Shown: positions 10,260-20,913 of the stretch, piece by piece
Layout of the letters: each line of letters begins with the position of its first letter
Position numbering within the stretch: the stretch's first letter is position 1
Origin: Eustoma russellianum
Taxonomy: Eukaryota > Streptophyta > Magnoliopsida > Gentianales > Gentianaceae
Length of the DNA stretch: 64,000 nt
Direction: 5' to 3'
Assembly (NCBI GenBank): GCA_036186865.1
Contig: AP025043.1
Span: 30,947,996-31,011,995, forward strand
Position numbers and translations under genes: made by a program
Notes under the pieces: model-generated
Seen by the model: the letters and a program-made list of their open reading frames with translations, nothing else
Databases searched by the model: none
What the model was told of the DNA's origin: nothing

Positions 10260-11489
10260 CTGTCACCAAGTCATTGGCCTCTTCAGCAGCTACGTCAGTC
10301 ATAATGTGAACTCATGCGTTGGTACGCTGACGCTGAGGCTTTGGCGGCTGTTGTTGCTGCTGGGCCCCCTTCTCCGGACACTCCCTAGCTATGTGTCCTG
10401 TTTTCCCGCATCCAAAGCAGATGGTTCCTTTGTTTGGACAGTCCTTAAAGATGTGCCCTGTCTTGCCACATCCAAAACATTTCCCTGCTTGGATATAACA
10501 TTCTCCCACGTGGTGCTTACCGCAACGAGAGCAGCTTGAAATGGCAGATTGTTGTCCTTGATTCTGTGATTGATTCTTTTGGGAGCAGCGTTGAAATCGA
10601 TTCTTCCCTTGACGCCCTGGGCCCTTGGTATTTTTCTTTGCGGACTTACGGGCCCTCTGCTTCCGGACACCTCCCTTCCTCTCTTTTGGCTAAAATCATC
10701 CCGGCGGATGATATCTCTTTCAATTCTGTAACATGCATCTAGCAGGGCACCAAAGTTTGCTGGATTGGCATTAACCAGCCACGTTCGGATTCTAGGGTTC
10801 AATCCTCTCTCGAATTTCAACATTTTGGTTTCTTCATCATTCATGGTGGATAGTTGGAATCTTCCCAGAGCTATAAATTTGTTAGCATAGTCAGCAACCG
10901 TCATTCCAGATTCTTGCATTAGGGACTCAAACTCATGTCTTTTCTGTAGTTTGACTGAGGGTGGTATGTAAAACTTATTGAATTCCTGGAGGAACCTCTC
11001 CTAGGAAATTGGTGTTGGCAAAGCTTGTAGATTGGCCTTCCACCATTGGTTGGCCTCTCCTAACAGAAATGGTCTAACTACTTGAGTCTTTACTTCTTCT
11101 AGGGCTCTAATTAGTTTGAAGCAATTTTCCAACTCATCAAGCCACTTCTCAGCGGCATTAGGATCTGACTTCCCCTCAAATGGCGGAATGTTGGCTCTCT
11201 TTAGCTTTTCAAAATAATACTGAGCATCTCGGACCGGCTCATGAGGTTGAGGGTTATTTTGTTGCAGCATTACTTGCCCAATTTGGGTGACTGTTTGGCA
11301 AAAGTTTTGAAAAGCGTTAATGTCAGGCATCATTGGTGGAAAAGGTCCTTGGGGTGGAGGGACGTTCTGAATTGGCGGTGGATTTTGGCCTTGCGACGGC
11401 GGGGCTGGAGGGACCTGAGCGGGTGGAGGAGGGATAGGCTCCTGCACCTCGGGCATAGCTCTGGCTGGTCTGCCTCTGGGTTGCACCAT
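10237..11489 (-). pseudogene. gag: gypsy-2 gag
   Basis: Starts at MVQPRGRPARAMPE, the counterpart of the gypsy-1 start, with a proline-rich N-terminus. The core Gag domain is recognisable (AQYYFEKLKRANIPPFEG, GEANQWWKANL, MQESGMTVADYANKF). A TAG replaces the tryptophan of the conserved PI(P/S)WERF motif at about 10999-11001. A frameshift before the cysteine motifs separates the core from CFGCGKTGHIFKDC and CFGCGKTGHIAREC, two CX2CX4HX4C knuckles. A TGA replaces an arginine after QRQRTNA near 10312. Read through, the protein would end at the TAA at 10237 within the putative intron. Non-functional in this copy. Confidence 0.88.
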
Positions 11490-11774
11490 CTGCAGTATGC
11501 AGTGTCGGCTTTATTTAATATGGGAATGTCATAATAAGTAGCAAAATTTTAATTTAGCATATCGGAGGAGCATATACGTGCATACACTATAAATTAAATT
11601 CTGTGATTGGTCATTAATTAGGGCATCATCAATGGGCCGTACCCTAATTTTCCAGTCTAAGTTATCCTATTCTAAGGTCAACTCTCATCTAAGATTAGAA
11701 CTTAGATCTAAGATCAAACTTAGTTGACTATAATAATAACTTAATTCTATATTCTACCCGGATCTGGAGCCTTC

Positions 11775-11786
11775 GCTCTGATACCA
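11775..11786 (-). other. gypsy-2 primer binding site, tRNA-iMet type
   Basis: Minus strand TGGTATCAGAGC, 2 nt inside the LTR that begins at 11789. Same primer as gypsy-1. Confidence 0.92.
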
Positions 11787-11788
11787 CA

Positions 11789-14700
11789 TGTGGCACCCCG
11801 CACCCTGGCCCCGTCGTACTTCACTAAGGAGAGTACTAGGCGTCGTCTTTACGTGTCATGATCCATGATATAGATGCATGGAGTTTTGCGCTTACACGTA
11901 AATAATTAAGCAAAACCGTGGCAGAATTTAAAACTTCAAATTAAAAACATCCTCACAACCATTTAAGTTTACAAACCCACATCAAATGTATCAAAGTGAC
12001 AAAAGCAAATGTTTTCCGTCCCCAAATACATAATTCAGTCATCAATCAGAGCTGGCAAGTCAAGTCTCCTAACTCCGTCCGCCCTTCACTGCACTCACAG
12101 CTAGGGAACCATAGGTTCATCCTCGATCCACTCTACTTTGTCCCCTGCAACCTCTGGGAGGAAAAATAGGGGATGAGTGACAAAGTCACCAGCAAGTATA
12201 CTATAATAATTGAGGATTAAATGGAAAGTGCGTACAAGAACCAAACCTCAAAATTTCGGTTTAGAAGCATACCTGCCCTCCATCCAATATTCGATAGGGA
12301 TCATCACTTAGTGCATCAAGATCATAACATAAATAAAATCGTCACTTAATACAGAACATAACAATAAAAGACTGTACCTCGCATCAATTCATAACATAAC
12401 AAGAATCATCACTTAGGGACGTCATACTTAGGGTCTACGAGGTCATCACAACTTAGTATAAATATCATGTGTCACTACATAATGACTTAATGAATGTAAC
12501 ATGCATGCATATGTACGTGTGATGCATCATGATGAAAATGAGAATATGATCTTTTCATGCTTTTCTTTCAAATCATCATTGTCGTAAAACAATAGAGTGT
12601 TCAGATCTATCTTCCCGGATCTGAGGCAGTAACGTCTCCCCTTCGAATCAATTATTCCTGGATTTGGAACGGTAACGTCATCTTCTTATCGGGTCTATTC
12701 TCTCCGGGCCCGAACAGTCATCATCAGGTCTATTATCTCCGGGCCTGAACGGTCATACTGTCAGATCATTTAACCCGAATCTGAGCGGGTTCTTACTGGC
12801 CAAGTTCATACTCACACACGGTACCGGTGGGGAAGCGTTCTTTTAAAACAAAAATCATCTTTTTTTAAAACGCTTTTCATATTTCTTTCACATAAGATCA
12901 TGCCGTAAATCATGTACATGACGATGATGCAATGCATGACATGTAGTATGCAAACCATGGCGTAATGCGTTACATAAACAAATAGGTGCATCTCATCGGT
13001 ATGCTGCAAAATTTCCAGCTTAGTGGCGTCAACTTCTCCTTAGTGATTTCCTATTAAAATAATCATTTTAGACCAAGTGGTTCGCATGTACTCCTTTATA
13101 TATGTCGTAAGTGATTGCCATGCAAGTTTTATGGAATTATGATATCGATAAGGGAATCATTTGTTCTTTTTCATAAAGCGGGTACAAACTGAATTCTGGA
13201 ATGACCAATTTCACTATAAAATTAATTGTGACCAATCCTTAAGTCCTTTTTTGATAATTCCATCTCTATAGCTTAATAAACTCATTGGAATAGCATCCTG
13301 CAAAAATTTGGTCCAATTTCAGATCAGGCAACATGCCACACTAAGCCTGACCCAATTTACTAGAAAATTCATTAAAAATAAATCGTAACTCATTTTGACA
13401 AAATTCAAACTTTCACCTTTACTTCATTCATAGGGTTAGTGTCATACTGAAAATTGGCCAATTTTTATGCTTTTAAGGTCCATTTATAGGCTACTCAACG
13501 AGTTACTTAAATTCTGGCCAGTACAGTATTCTCAGCAGGACCAACTTTACTAAGAAATTTATTAAAAATAAACCGTAGCTCCTTTTAATGAATTTCCAAC
13601 TCTCACATTTAATATACACCTAAAACTAGTGTCATGCCAAAAATCAACTAAATTGAAAGTTCCTAAGGTCTCTTTTCAGGTCTCACAAAACAGCCCAAAT
13701 TTCTGTCCTGTTCCAGTAAATTTCCTAGTGTGTCACATTTTCTTCCTAAATGACCTTAGCTTGCATTTTTGTCATAAACACTTAATTAAGCATCAAACAT
13801 ACTCTTTCCTTAGGAAACTTACAGGCTCAACATGCTACAAACATCACATAAAAATCCCTTACAATTCAGTTTATGCACCCCAATACATCATCCTTTGGCT
13901 AACATACAACATTCCTACTAAAACAACCCTAGCAACAATTTTGGGTGTACACGCACTCTTCTCACCAACAGCCCCTTTTTCGGTGCATGCAAGACAAAAT
14001 GATGTATCCAAATACATGTTAAGCTTTACACACAACAAAAGCATAACCTTGTCTCCACTCTACCACCCAAGTTGTCATTTTCATGCAAAAATCACTCTTA
14101 TTCCCTTCACCCTATCTACCGTGGGCTCTTACCATGGAAAAGAAAAGATCTTTAGCTTGTTCAACTTAGATTAACACTTAATGGTGCATATAAACCAAAA
14201 AGATTCCATCTTTAAGCAAAGACACACACCTACACACCATTTGGCCCCTAGGCCGAAAGTTTAGGCATCAAAGCTTAGCACTTCACAACTAAAATTAAGT
14301 CTTAAGTTTATCTAGCCATTCATGCAAACACTCTCACATTCAAGCCACAAAGAGTATAGTGTACTTGCCTTTTTTGCTTACTCTTCTTGGAAAGGTGTAG
14401 GGAAAGTTGAAATGTTTCCCCTCCCGATGCATGCATCCCACGGTATTGGAGAGGAAAAGAAGCAAGATTAGTTTACACCCTTAACTAAATATTCACTTAG
14501 AAGTAGGACTAGATGGACTTACCAAAAGAGCTTGAGTAGTATCCAAGCTTCTCTAGCCTGGAATCCTTAAAAGCTTGAGACTTGAGCCTAATGACCATGG
14601 AAGGTCACGGTCATGAACAAGAAGGATAGCACCATAAGTTTCATCTCATGAAGATGTAAATATCTTCTCAAGAGGCTAAGAACACTTACTTATTATCTCT

Positions 14701-15624
14701 TAGTCTTGGAAGAACCTAGACCTCCTTGTTTGCTCCCGTGGCCGAATGTTTGGAAGAGAAAGGAAGAGAAGGAGCTCTCTTGCACTTTGAAGTTCTTGAG
14801 GGTTTTGAGAGGTTTCAAGTATAATCTTGGAGGGAATTTTTTTCTTTTGGCTATGTTTAGCCGTTGGAGAGGGGTAAAGGGAGGGGTGAAGATCTTACTA
14901 TAGTAAGGTTAATAGATTAACCTTAATTTACTTTTTAACCTTGGTTACTTTTAGTTAACCAATGTTATTTTTCACTAACCTTGGTTACTTTATTCCAATC
15001 ATAGTTACTTTTTGAACTAACCTTAGTTACTTTTACTTAACCCTAGTTATTTGAATCTTGGTTAGGTACCAATTAACTATAGTAGAGTAAACAACCCTCT
15101 TAATTGGCCGCCCCCCTTAACCAGCCGGCGGTTGGGGTCTTTAAAGACCCCAACATGCCTTAATTAGGGTAATCCCCTTTTCCCTCCACTACTTATTTTA
15201 TTTTCTTCTCCTTTATCTTCCTTTTAAAATGGTTAATTTAGAAAATGCTTGAGCCCTCTTTTGGGCTAAGGCCGAAAGAAAAGAAAAAGAAATTTTGGGT
15301 TGTAACCAAGTCCTCTTGCTATTACCCACATGTTCTAAGGCCTATTATCTTACTTAAAAGATGGTCCTAACAATTTTTAAGAAATTCAATTGGGGCCTTC
15401 CCTAACCTTGGGGCCGAATCCTTCTAAGCTCTTGGGGGTGAATTGGTCCTCTCCTTATGGTCCAATATTCTTGCTCGAATAACATATACGTATATTACTT
15501 CTCGTAACATAATCTATAATAATGATAGTCATCGGCTCAATTAATTATAATTGAAATCTTATCTTGTCACGTATTCTCTTAAATAGATCATAGGTACAAA
15601 AGGATTCCCTATTGGGTTACAACA
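11789..15624 (-). repeat. gypsy-2 5' LTR (3,836 bp)
   Basis: In plus orientation it runs from TGTGGCACCCC to GGTTACAACA, the same end types as gypsy-1. The borders are set by the primer site on the left and by the return of LINE-1 coding sequence on the right. No second copy is in the window, so the right border rests on the terminal motif and the LINE frame. A 181-codon plus-strand ORF at 13629-14174 has no recognisable domain. Confidence 0.85.
12602..12783 (-). repeat. array of five small hairpins in the gypsy-2 LTR
   Basis: Units at 12602-12623 (CAGATC/GATCTG), 12644-12666 (CGAATC/GATTTG), 12690-12712 (CGGGTC/GGCCCG), 12725-12747 (CAGGTC/GGCCTG) and 12762-12783 (CAGATC/AATCTG). Loops are 10-11 nt. 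Stem bases change while pairing, including G-T pairs, is mostly kept. Confidence 0.7.
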
Positions 15625-16561
15625 TGACATGTGCGCTCTTCTGTGTGGCAAAAGAGCTCTGTATCTAAAACCGTCGTGCATAAAAGGTTGTCATGGTCAA
15701 CCACAGCCACTTCTATGGAGCGCCCCACATTTGGTAGAGGTTCATCAGCAGTATGATCCATGTTTGTGTTTGTATCGTTGATTTCTGTACCATCAAATTT
15801 TTTGTGTAGCTCTGTGGTCTGAATTTCTAAAGACTCTTTATCCGAAATTGGTGGAGTGTCCGTAATATTCACCATTTCCTGAGCAACCATATTGTGGGAC
15901 GAAGGGGGATCCTTACAAGGAGGGTCCGTAATGACCTCTTTTGCTGTAGTAGGCAATGCAGGCATACTTATTTCCAAAGTAGGTTGTCCCGAAATTAGCT
16001 GATCATCTGGAATAAGATTTTCCTTAGAACATGGCATCTCCCCAGCTAGCTCTTTGTGTGTTGTTTTTGGCTTTGATTTTCTTGGTGTCCATCTCTGTGA
16101 AACAGGTGCATTAGTCATCTTTGATTGGGATGCTATTGTTTCTGCAACTTTTGATGCTATGGTTGGAGGGCAAGTTTTTTGTTCATGTCCCAATGTTCTA
16201 CATGAAGCGCCAAACAAAGGTACATTTTCATATTCTACCGTAGGGTAGAACTCCTTATCTCCTCCTTGTATATGAAGTTTAGGTGGCAATGGTTTAGAGA
16301 TATCCAACTCCAAGCATATTCTGACAACTGATGCCCTTAATCCCTGAGCAGTACGGAATCCATTTTTAGGGGGTAACCTATCATATGCGCTATATCCCAT
16401 AATGCAGATTTATTATGAAGGTACAGATGAAGACCTCGGATCGATACCCATATTGGAACAATAGGCATGTCCACCTACGGATCAAAGTCAGGCGTCCACT
16501 TCGTAATTCGCATCTGGTAACCGTTCAATGTCCAAGTGCGATGCAGAAAGCATCGTTGATA
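15625..16561 (-). pseudogene. LINE-1 ORF1, middle and C-terminal part
   Basis: A nucleic-acid-binding ORF1 protein of the plant LINE type (DUF4283 plus zinc knuckle). The match starts at YQRCFLHRTWT and continues MRITKWTPDFDP, then a TAG, then VDMPIVPIWVS; a frameshift leads into the long frame with GLRASVVRICLELDISKPLPPKL. The zinc knuckle is degenerate: GASCRTLGHEQKTC lacks the first cysteine that LINE-2 has in CTDCRQLGHDVSSC. The C-terminal third is acidic and low in recognisable motifs, as in LINE-2. The frame ends where the gypsy-2 LTR begins. At least one stop and one frameshift make it a pseudogene. Confidence 0.8.
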
Positions 16562-16862
16562 ATCCTCCACCGGATCATGCAGGGAAGAAATCTTTTCTAC
16601 AAGCTTTATCAAAAAAAAACCTAGAGCCACCTCCTTCTACACCTACACGACCTATGAATCGATACAAAGGTCTACCTTCTATTAATTTCACAGCGGAAGA
16701 GGTAACTAAGTATTCAATTCCGTATCAACATACACTCATAGGCTCTTTTTGGCATGGGAGACCAAACATGAAACAACTGGCTACATGCATGGAGAGAATT
16801 GGATTCAAAAACACACCAAAATTGGGATTATTTGATGATAAACATGTATTAGTCATATACAT
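16558..16862 (+). pseudogene. LINE-1 ORF1, N-terminal part, inverted
   Basis: Reads DNPPPDHAGKKSF, then RYKGLPSINFTAEE and PYQHTLIGSFWHGRPNM, ERIGFKNTPKLGLF and DDKHVLVIY before the match ends. LINE-2 has the same order on the other strand (KYKGHPMLSSTDKE, PYRLALVGTFWFG, ERIGFKSDVKVTLL). The segment is uninterrupted over about 95 codons. The upstream start codon is not part of the match. Beyond 16862 the sequence turns into gypsy-3 LTR-like DNA. Confidence 0.8.
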
Positions 16863-18684
16863 ATATATAAATTCAGCCAATAAGTGTAAATGAGGGAAAA
16901 GAATAAATAGTATGACATATTATAAATATAAATATGTATATCATGAAAAAAGAAATAGTCGTAATATAAAAATATTGAATAAAGAAGTGTAATATATGAA
17001 AAAGGGGATTATGGATATATATACATCTATATTTCGGCCAAAGGGTATTTTGGGTATTTATATATGCACACACAGCTATTATATATATTTTGACATGAAT
17101 AAATCAATTGGTACATTGTTACGAAATAAAGATGTGTAAAATCAAGTATGATAGAGAATATGATTACTTTATGTATATTATTATGGAATATAAAAGTATA
17201 AAGAAATGAATATAAAATTAGTGTTTCTAACCCTTTTATTTAAGGTGGATATGATAAGAAATTATTGATTCATAAAATTGATTAAAAAGGGGGCTATTTT
17301 GGCCCAATATATAAAGAAGAAAAGAAGATGGAAAATTTCATGATTTAAGTTATCGATTAAACGTATATGTAATAAGCTTTAAGTACAAAATGATATGAGT
17401 ATACTAGCATATAGATATATATTGAATGAATTAAAAATAGAGGCATTGTATAAATGTTTGCATTTCACCAAAAGTTTGCATGAGTAATGAACTATACCGA
17501 CAAGACAATTGATTCCATCGACACATGGTTATATGGTTTGATATGTTTCGGAGGCTGTTATGAAACCGACCGATCATGGTGGTGGTCATGGGCATATAGT
17601 ACGTTATCGAAGACCAGAGGCCGGCTAGACACTGGAACCTGGGAGAGGTTGGTGTCATAGGCATATAATACCCTACTGTTACAGTCATAGTTTGGCCGAG
17701 TGTAACATCTTTCTCAAGACAAGGGTTCTCCGCCCAATCGACGTCATCATTATATGCCATGTACATGTGGTGTAACACCATGTGGACTCTTCGGGATTCA
17801 TAGTTGTACATGATGACTATATGGGGTATCATTCGGTATGTCGTGCGGTATAGTTCTCGCGTATGATAAGTGCTATAGCTATCATATAATATGACATGAT
17901 GTTTTATCATACTGTGTATGGACAGTTTATGACATCAGATTGATTTTACTATGTAAGGACAGTTTATGACATCGGTGTGATTTTACTGTGTATGGACAGT
18001 TTATGACATGGGTTTGACTTATCATGCATCGTTATAGAATTTTTATGACATGGTCTTAAAGGTATCGCATCGTAGTAATATCTTATTACATGACTTGTAT
18101 AAGGATTTGAAGCATCCCGATGATATGATCGCATAGAATATTTACTTGATAGCGATATGCCTGTTACATGTTATTTACTTTATGTTATGCACCCTATTTA
18201 TTAAATTGGAGACGTGATTCTTTATGTTCTTATTTATGCAGTATTATTTTCTTACCCCGTCTCCATATGCATGACACACATGATGTATCTAGTCAGACTA
18301 CTTGTTGGGCGATTATTGTTATCGTTCATACTTGCCTTATCACTATTTGCAGAGAACAAGAACCATTTTACAGGTCTATTAGAGATGTGTACAGATAGAT
18401 TACCGAGATAGACAAAGTACGTCGAGCGATTATCCTTGAAGATGTGATTGATTTGATTATCATGTATTCAGAGGATTCCAAGGATCTAGTATAGTATGAT
18501 TTGTACATAATTGTAATATAAAGTAATGCATGTCGATTGTATTTGTTTATGTTACGTTGCTTCCGCTTATCGATTCATTATTCATATCGACATACACATG
18601 TATAGTATCGATGTCTTGTACTTCTCTTAGCAGAGTACGACGATTGCACAAGGCCGAAACCCTAATTTCGGACAGGGCGCTACA
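16863..18684 (+). repeat. gypsy-3 5' LTR, 5'-truncated
   Basis: The right end is GGGCGCTACA at 18684, mirroring the gypsy-1 terminus TGTAGCGCCCC. The segment 18560-18684 matches the end of the LTR fragment at 52820-52946 (GCTTCCGCT, a block resembling GTATCGACGCCTTGTA, GTAGCAGAGTA). The left boundary with LINE-1 near 16862 is approximate. Confidence 0.7.
17911..18018 (+). repeat. three 37-bp tandem repeats in the gypsy-3 LTR
   Basis: Copies begin at 17911, 17948 and 17985, each starting ACTGTGTATGGACAG or a close variant and continuing TTTATGACAT. Confidence 0.8.
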
Positions 18685-18686
18685 GG

Positions 18687-18710
18687 CGGCGTCAGTCTTA
18701 GGCTCTAAAT
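18687..18710 (+). other. degenerate gypsy-3 primer binding region
   Basis: Just after the LTR the sequence CGGCGTCAGTCTTAGGCTCT aligns with TGGTATCAGAGCC plus the following bases of gypsy-1. Several primer positions are changed, partly by transitions, so priming would be lost. Confidence 0.55.
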
Positions 18711-19845
18711 CTCCTGCGGACACATAAAGTAAAAAAGCGACATGAACTTAAGAAGTGATCCTAGAATTAAGAAATGATCGTAGAGGTAAGCGATGATCTT
18801 AGACGAGAGTGACATACGTAGACTAAGCCAACTAAAACGGTTTAAAGATGAACGGTCAAAAGAACCTTACCTTGTTACCATAGGGTTATCTTGAAACCCT
18901 AATAATTAGTATTATTCTCTAATGGGCATTTCCTGATAGTTAGTAAACTTAATGGGAATGTTACGATAAGAAGATCTTGAACTTAAGAAGGGATCTGAAC
19001 CATAGGGAATGATTCTTTAGAAATATGGTCATAATATAAAATTTTCACACGAATAATGATTTTAGAAATGATTGTAACCTTAGTAAAAGAGTGATGATTT
19101 TAGACTTAGGATATAATTGTATGGAAAATAAAGTCACATCTACTTAGGGTAAGCTGTTAGAATTAAGACTACCTATCTTGCCTAAGTCATGATGTGTAGT
19201 AGAACGATAAGTACTAAGAAATGAATCATTAACGTTATGACTAGTAGATTTTATCAAAGAACTGGTACAAAGAACTTACAACTAGGGTTAAGATGATGAA
19301 ATTAGAAATTTCAGAATAGGTCAAAAATATTAGTCATAATAGGAATGTAAATCCATAGCGATAAGCGTACAATAATATACAAAAAGAGAACGGAAGGATA
19401 AGTTAGTACCTGTCATGGGTTAATTATTAATTTCGAGGACCACCGAGTTATCTGGATAAAATTAGTAGGCATAAGTTAAATTCAAGTAGCATAATTGAAT
19501 AGCGGTTGATATTAGGTAAGATTGGTTAAGGTTAGCGGTTAAAATAAGTAAGTACGAAAGTTCGTATAACGTGTAGAAGCATAAGGATGTAGAAGATCAT
19601 GAGTCGATAGATATTAATTTAACGAAATGCTCAAAGAAATAAGAATAAGATCATAGAATAAGATCAGTAATGAGCGAGAATGGATTTTGAATATCAGGGA
19701 ATAGTGGGACAAAGTACAGTTAATAATTAGGAAACTCGCCAGAAATTGGGGGTTAGTAAACATTAGGTTGAAGGATATACGATTAAAAGATGACAATAAA
19801 ATTTAAGTCTTGGAAATTCCTAATAGTAAGATCGATACAACCCCC
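18711..19845 (+). other. gypsy-3 internal region without coding capacity
   Basis: About 1.1 kb of AT-rich sequence with repeated AAGAARTGATC- and CTTAG-like words, similar to the untranslated leader of gypsy-1 (plus 5800-5910). No Gag or Pol motif is visible. It probably joins leader sequence to the far 3' end of pol across a large deletion. Confidence 0.5.
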
Positions 19846-19865
19846 AAGTTTCGAGAACGAAACTT
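19846..19865 (+). other. hairpin upstream of the gypsy-3 polypurine tract
   Basis: Stem AAGTTTCG with CGAAACTT and loop AGAA, 5 bp before the polypurine tract. The stem equals the gypsy-1 one at 831-850 while the loop differs. Confidence 0.6.
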
Positions 19866-19870
19866 TTTAT

Positions 19871-19881
19871 AAGGGGGAGAA
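19871..19881 (+). other. gypsy-3 polypurine tract
   Basis: AAGGGGGAGAA directly precedes TGTTATGACTC, the likely start of the 3' LTR. Confidence 0.8.
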
Positions 19882-20264
19882 TGTTATGACTCGCATTTCT
19901 GGGTCGATAGAAAATGAAATAGGATAGTAGAAAATAAAATGAAAGTGCGATGTTGGTAAAATTTCGGTGGAACTAAAGATTTGAATAAGGGTTTAATAGA
20001 GCATCGGTAATACATATCGGGGTTAAAAACGCTCGAAAAAATAATCAAACGATAAGGCAACGAGTATATTGATATGCGACGTAATTCGTTAACGAATGTT
20101 ACGACTTCATCGTAGGACTTAAAACAATACGATTATGTAACAACTTAAATATTAGGATAAATTAAACCAAAATAAAATACATGACACAAGATATTAAAAA
20201 AATTAAATGAAAAAAGGAAGTAGGACATAATACATAACTTGGAAAAGAAGAAAAAGAAAAATGA

Positions 20265-20290
<26 letters not shown>
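19882..20290 (+). repeat. gypsy-3 3' LTR, first 400 bp only
   Basis: Begins TGTTATGACTC after the polypurine tract and fades into a TA-rich tract at about 20262-20294 next to the LINE-2 3' end. The exact right border is uncertain. Confidence 0.6.
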
Positions 20291-20295
<5 letters not shown>

Positions 20296-20913
20296 AAGGC
20301 ATTTTTATTAAGTAAAAGCCTCACTTATGGCGGAGGAAAACCATAGTACTTAAGTATATCATACGAAAGCCAAAAGTGTAACGCAGATAGAATTGTCAAC
20401 CTCCAATCATATATGATATGCCGCATTAAAACCTTGCCAAGTAAAACCACCCTTGTGGATAAAACCTTGGCGAAGAAAAAAGCGTACATATTTATATCAT
20501 TGGAGAGATGACTCAATACAAAGAGCAGTGAATAAAATGACTGTGATTTTATAACGACATCTGAGTGCTTGTACTTCCAGGCTTGAGATTGTAACGTGGC
20601 TTGGCGTCCTCTATAGTAACTTTGTAAAGAATGCATTATGGCGGCAGCAGCATTGGTCTGCATAAATAATCATCGGCAAAGAATAAAAGGAGACACATTA
20701 ATATCCATGAAGGAGCATAAGAAATGTAGTCGAATATAGTGAATGCAGTCACATACCATCATTGCCCGTAGTCGAAAGACTGCGGGCAACAAAGAGAGTG
20801 TAGTGCCAAACCTTGTGGGAGATATTAAAAAATTAAAGTGAAACATAGTTTGTGTAAGAGTGCGTACCCAAGTTGCCTGTATCACAACGCTGTGAGAAAT
20901 CTAGCGAGAATAG
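20291..20913 (-). other. LINE-2 3' untranslated region and tail
   Basis: About 600 bp after the RNase H stop. In element sense it includes GGTTTTACTTGGCAAGG and TTTTAATGCGGCATATC, and near the end an AATAAA signal followed by a TA-rich tract. No poly(A) tail is visible. Small ORFs here (for example 20325-20663) have no recognisable content. Confidence 0.65.

Larger units (their letters stand above)
9408..15624 (-). mobile_element. gypsy-2: 5' half of a Ty3/gypsy element, interrupted by gypsy-1
   Basis: A minus-strand relative of gypsy-1 (same domain order and gag type, diverged LTR). Present are the 5' LTR, primer site, gag, protease and the start of RT up to CIDYR; the rest would lie beyond gypsy-1, left of the window. 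It interrupts the LINE-1 ORF1 frame at 15624/15625, where the right-hand target copy would be TGACA. Gag has two nonsense codons and frameshifts, and the protease has a frameshift, so it is older than gypsy-1. Confidence 0.9.
15625..16862 (-). mobile_element. LINE-1: LINE with an inverted 5' segment, cut by gypsy-2
   Basis: The minus strand carries the middle and C-terminal part of an ORF1 (15625 to about 16560). The plus strand from about 16560 to 16862 carries the N-terminal part of the same protein type. The two parts meet head to head. Aligned to LINE-2 ORF1, only about eight residues are missing between them. That is the layout expected of twin priming during LINE insertion. The 3' part with ORF2 and tail would lie beyond gypsy-2, outside the window. 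Confidence 0.75.
16863..20290 (+). mobile_element. gypsy-3: internally deleted gypsy-type LTR element
   Basis: A plus-strand element with a 5' LTR truncated at its left, a degenerate primer site, a 1.2 kb internal region without pol, a polypurine tract and the first 400 bp or so of a 3' LTR. Primer-site neighbourhood, pre-PPT hairpin and LTR ends resemble gypsy-1, so it is assigned to the same broad group. Both outer ends are lost to LINE sequence (LINE-1 on the left, LINE-2 on the right). No target duplication can be tested. Confidence 0.7.

Noticed and set aside
13629..14174. 181-codon plus-strand ORF in the gypsy-2 LTR
   Set aside because: No domain, antisense to the LTR, composition typical of AT-rich noncoding DNA; gypsy-1 LTR has no counterpart.
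17431..17910. 159-codon minus-strand ORF
   Set aside because: Lies inside the gypsy-3 LTR and its homologous LTR at 51950-52946 has no matching frame.
20325..20885. Two ORFs after LINE-2 RNase H considered as a third LINE gene
   Set aside because: Text includes typical 3' UTR words and AATAAA, no domain, and the frames are short.
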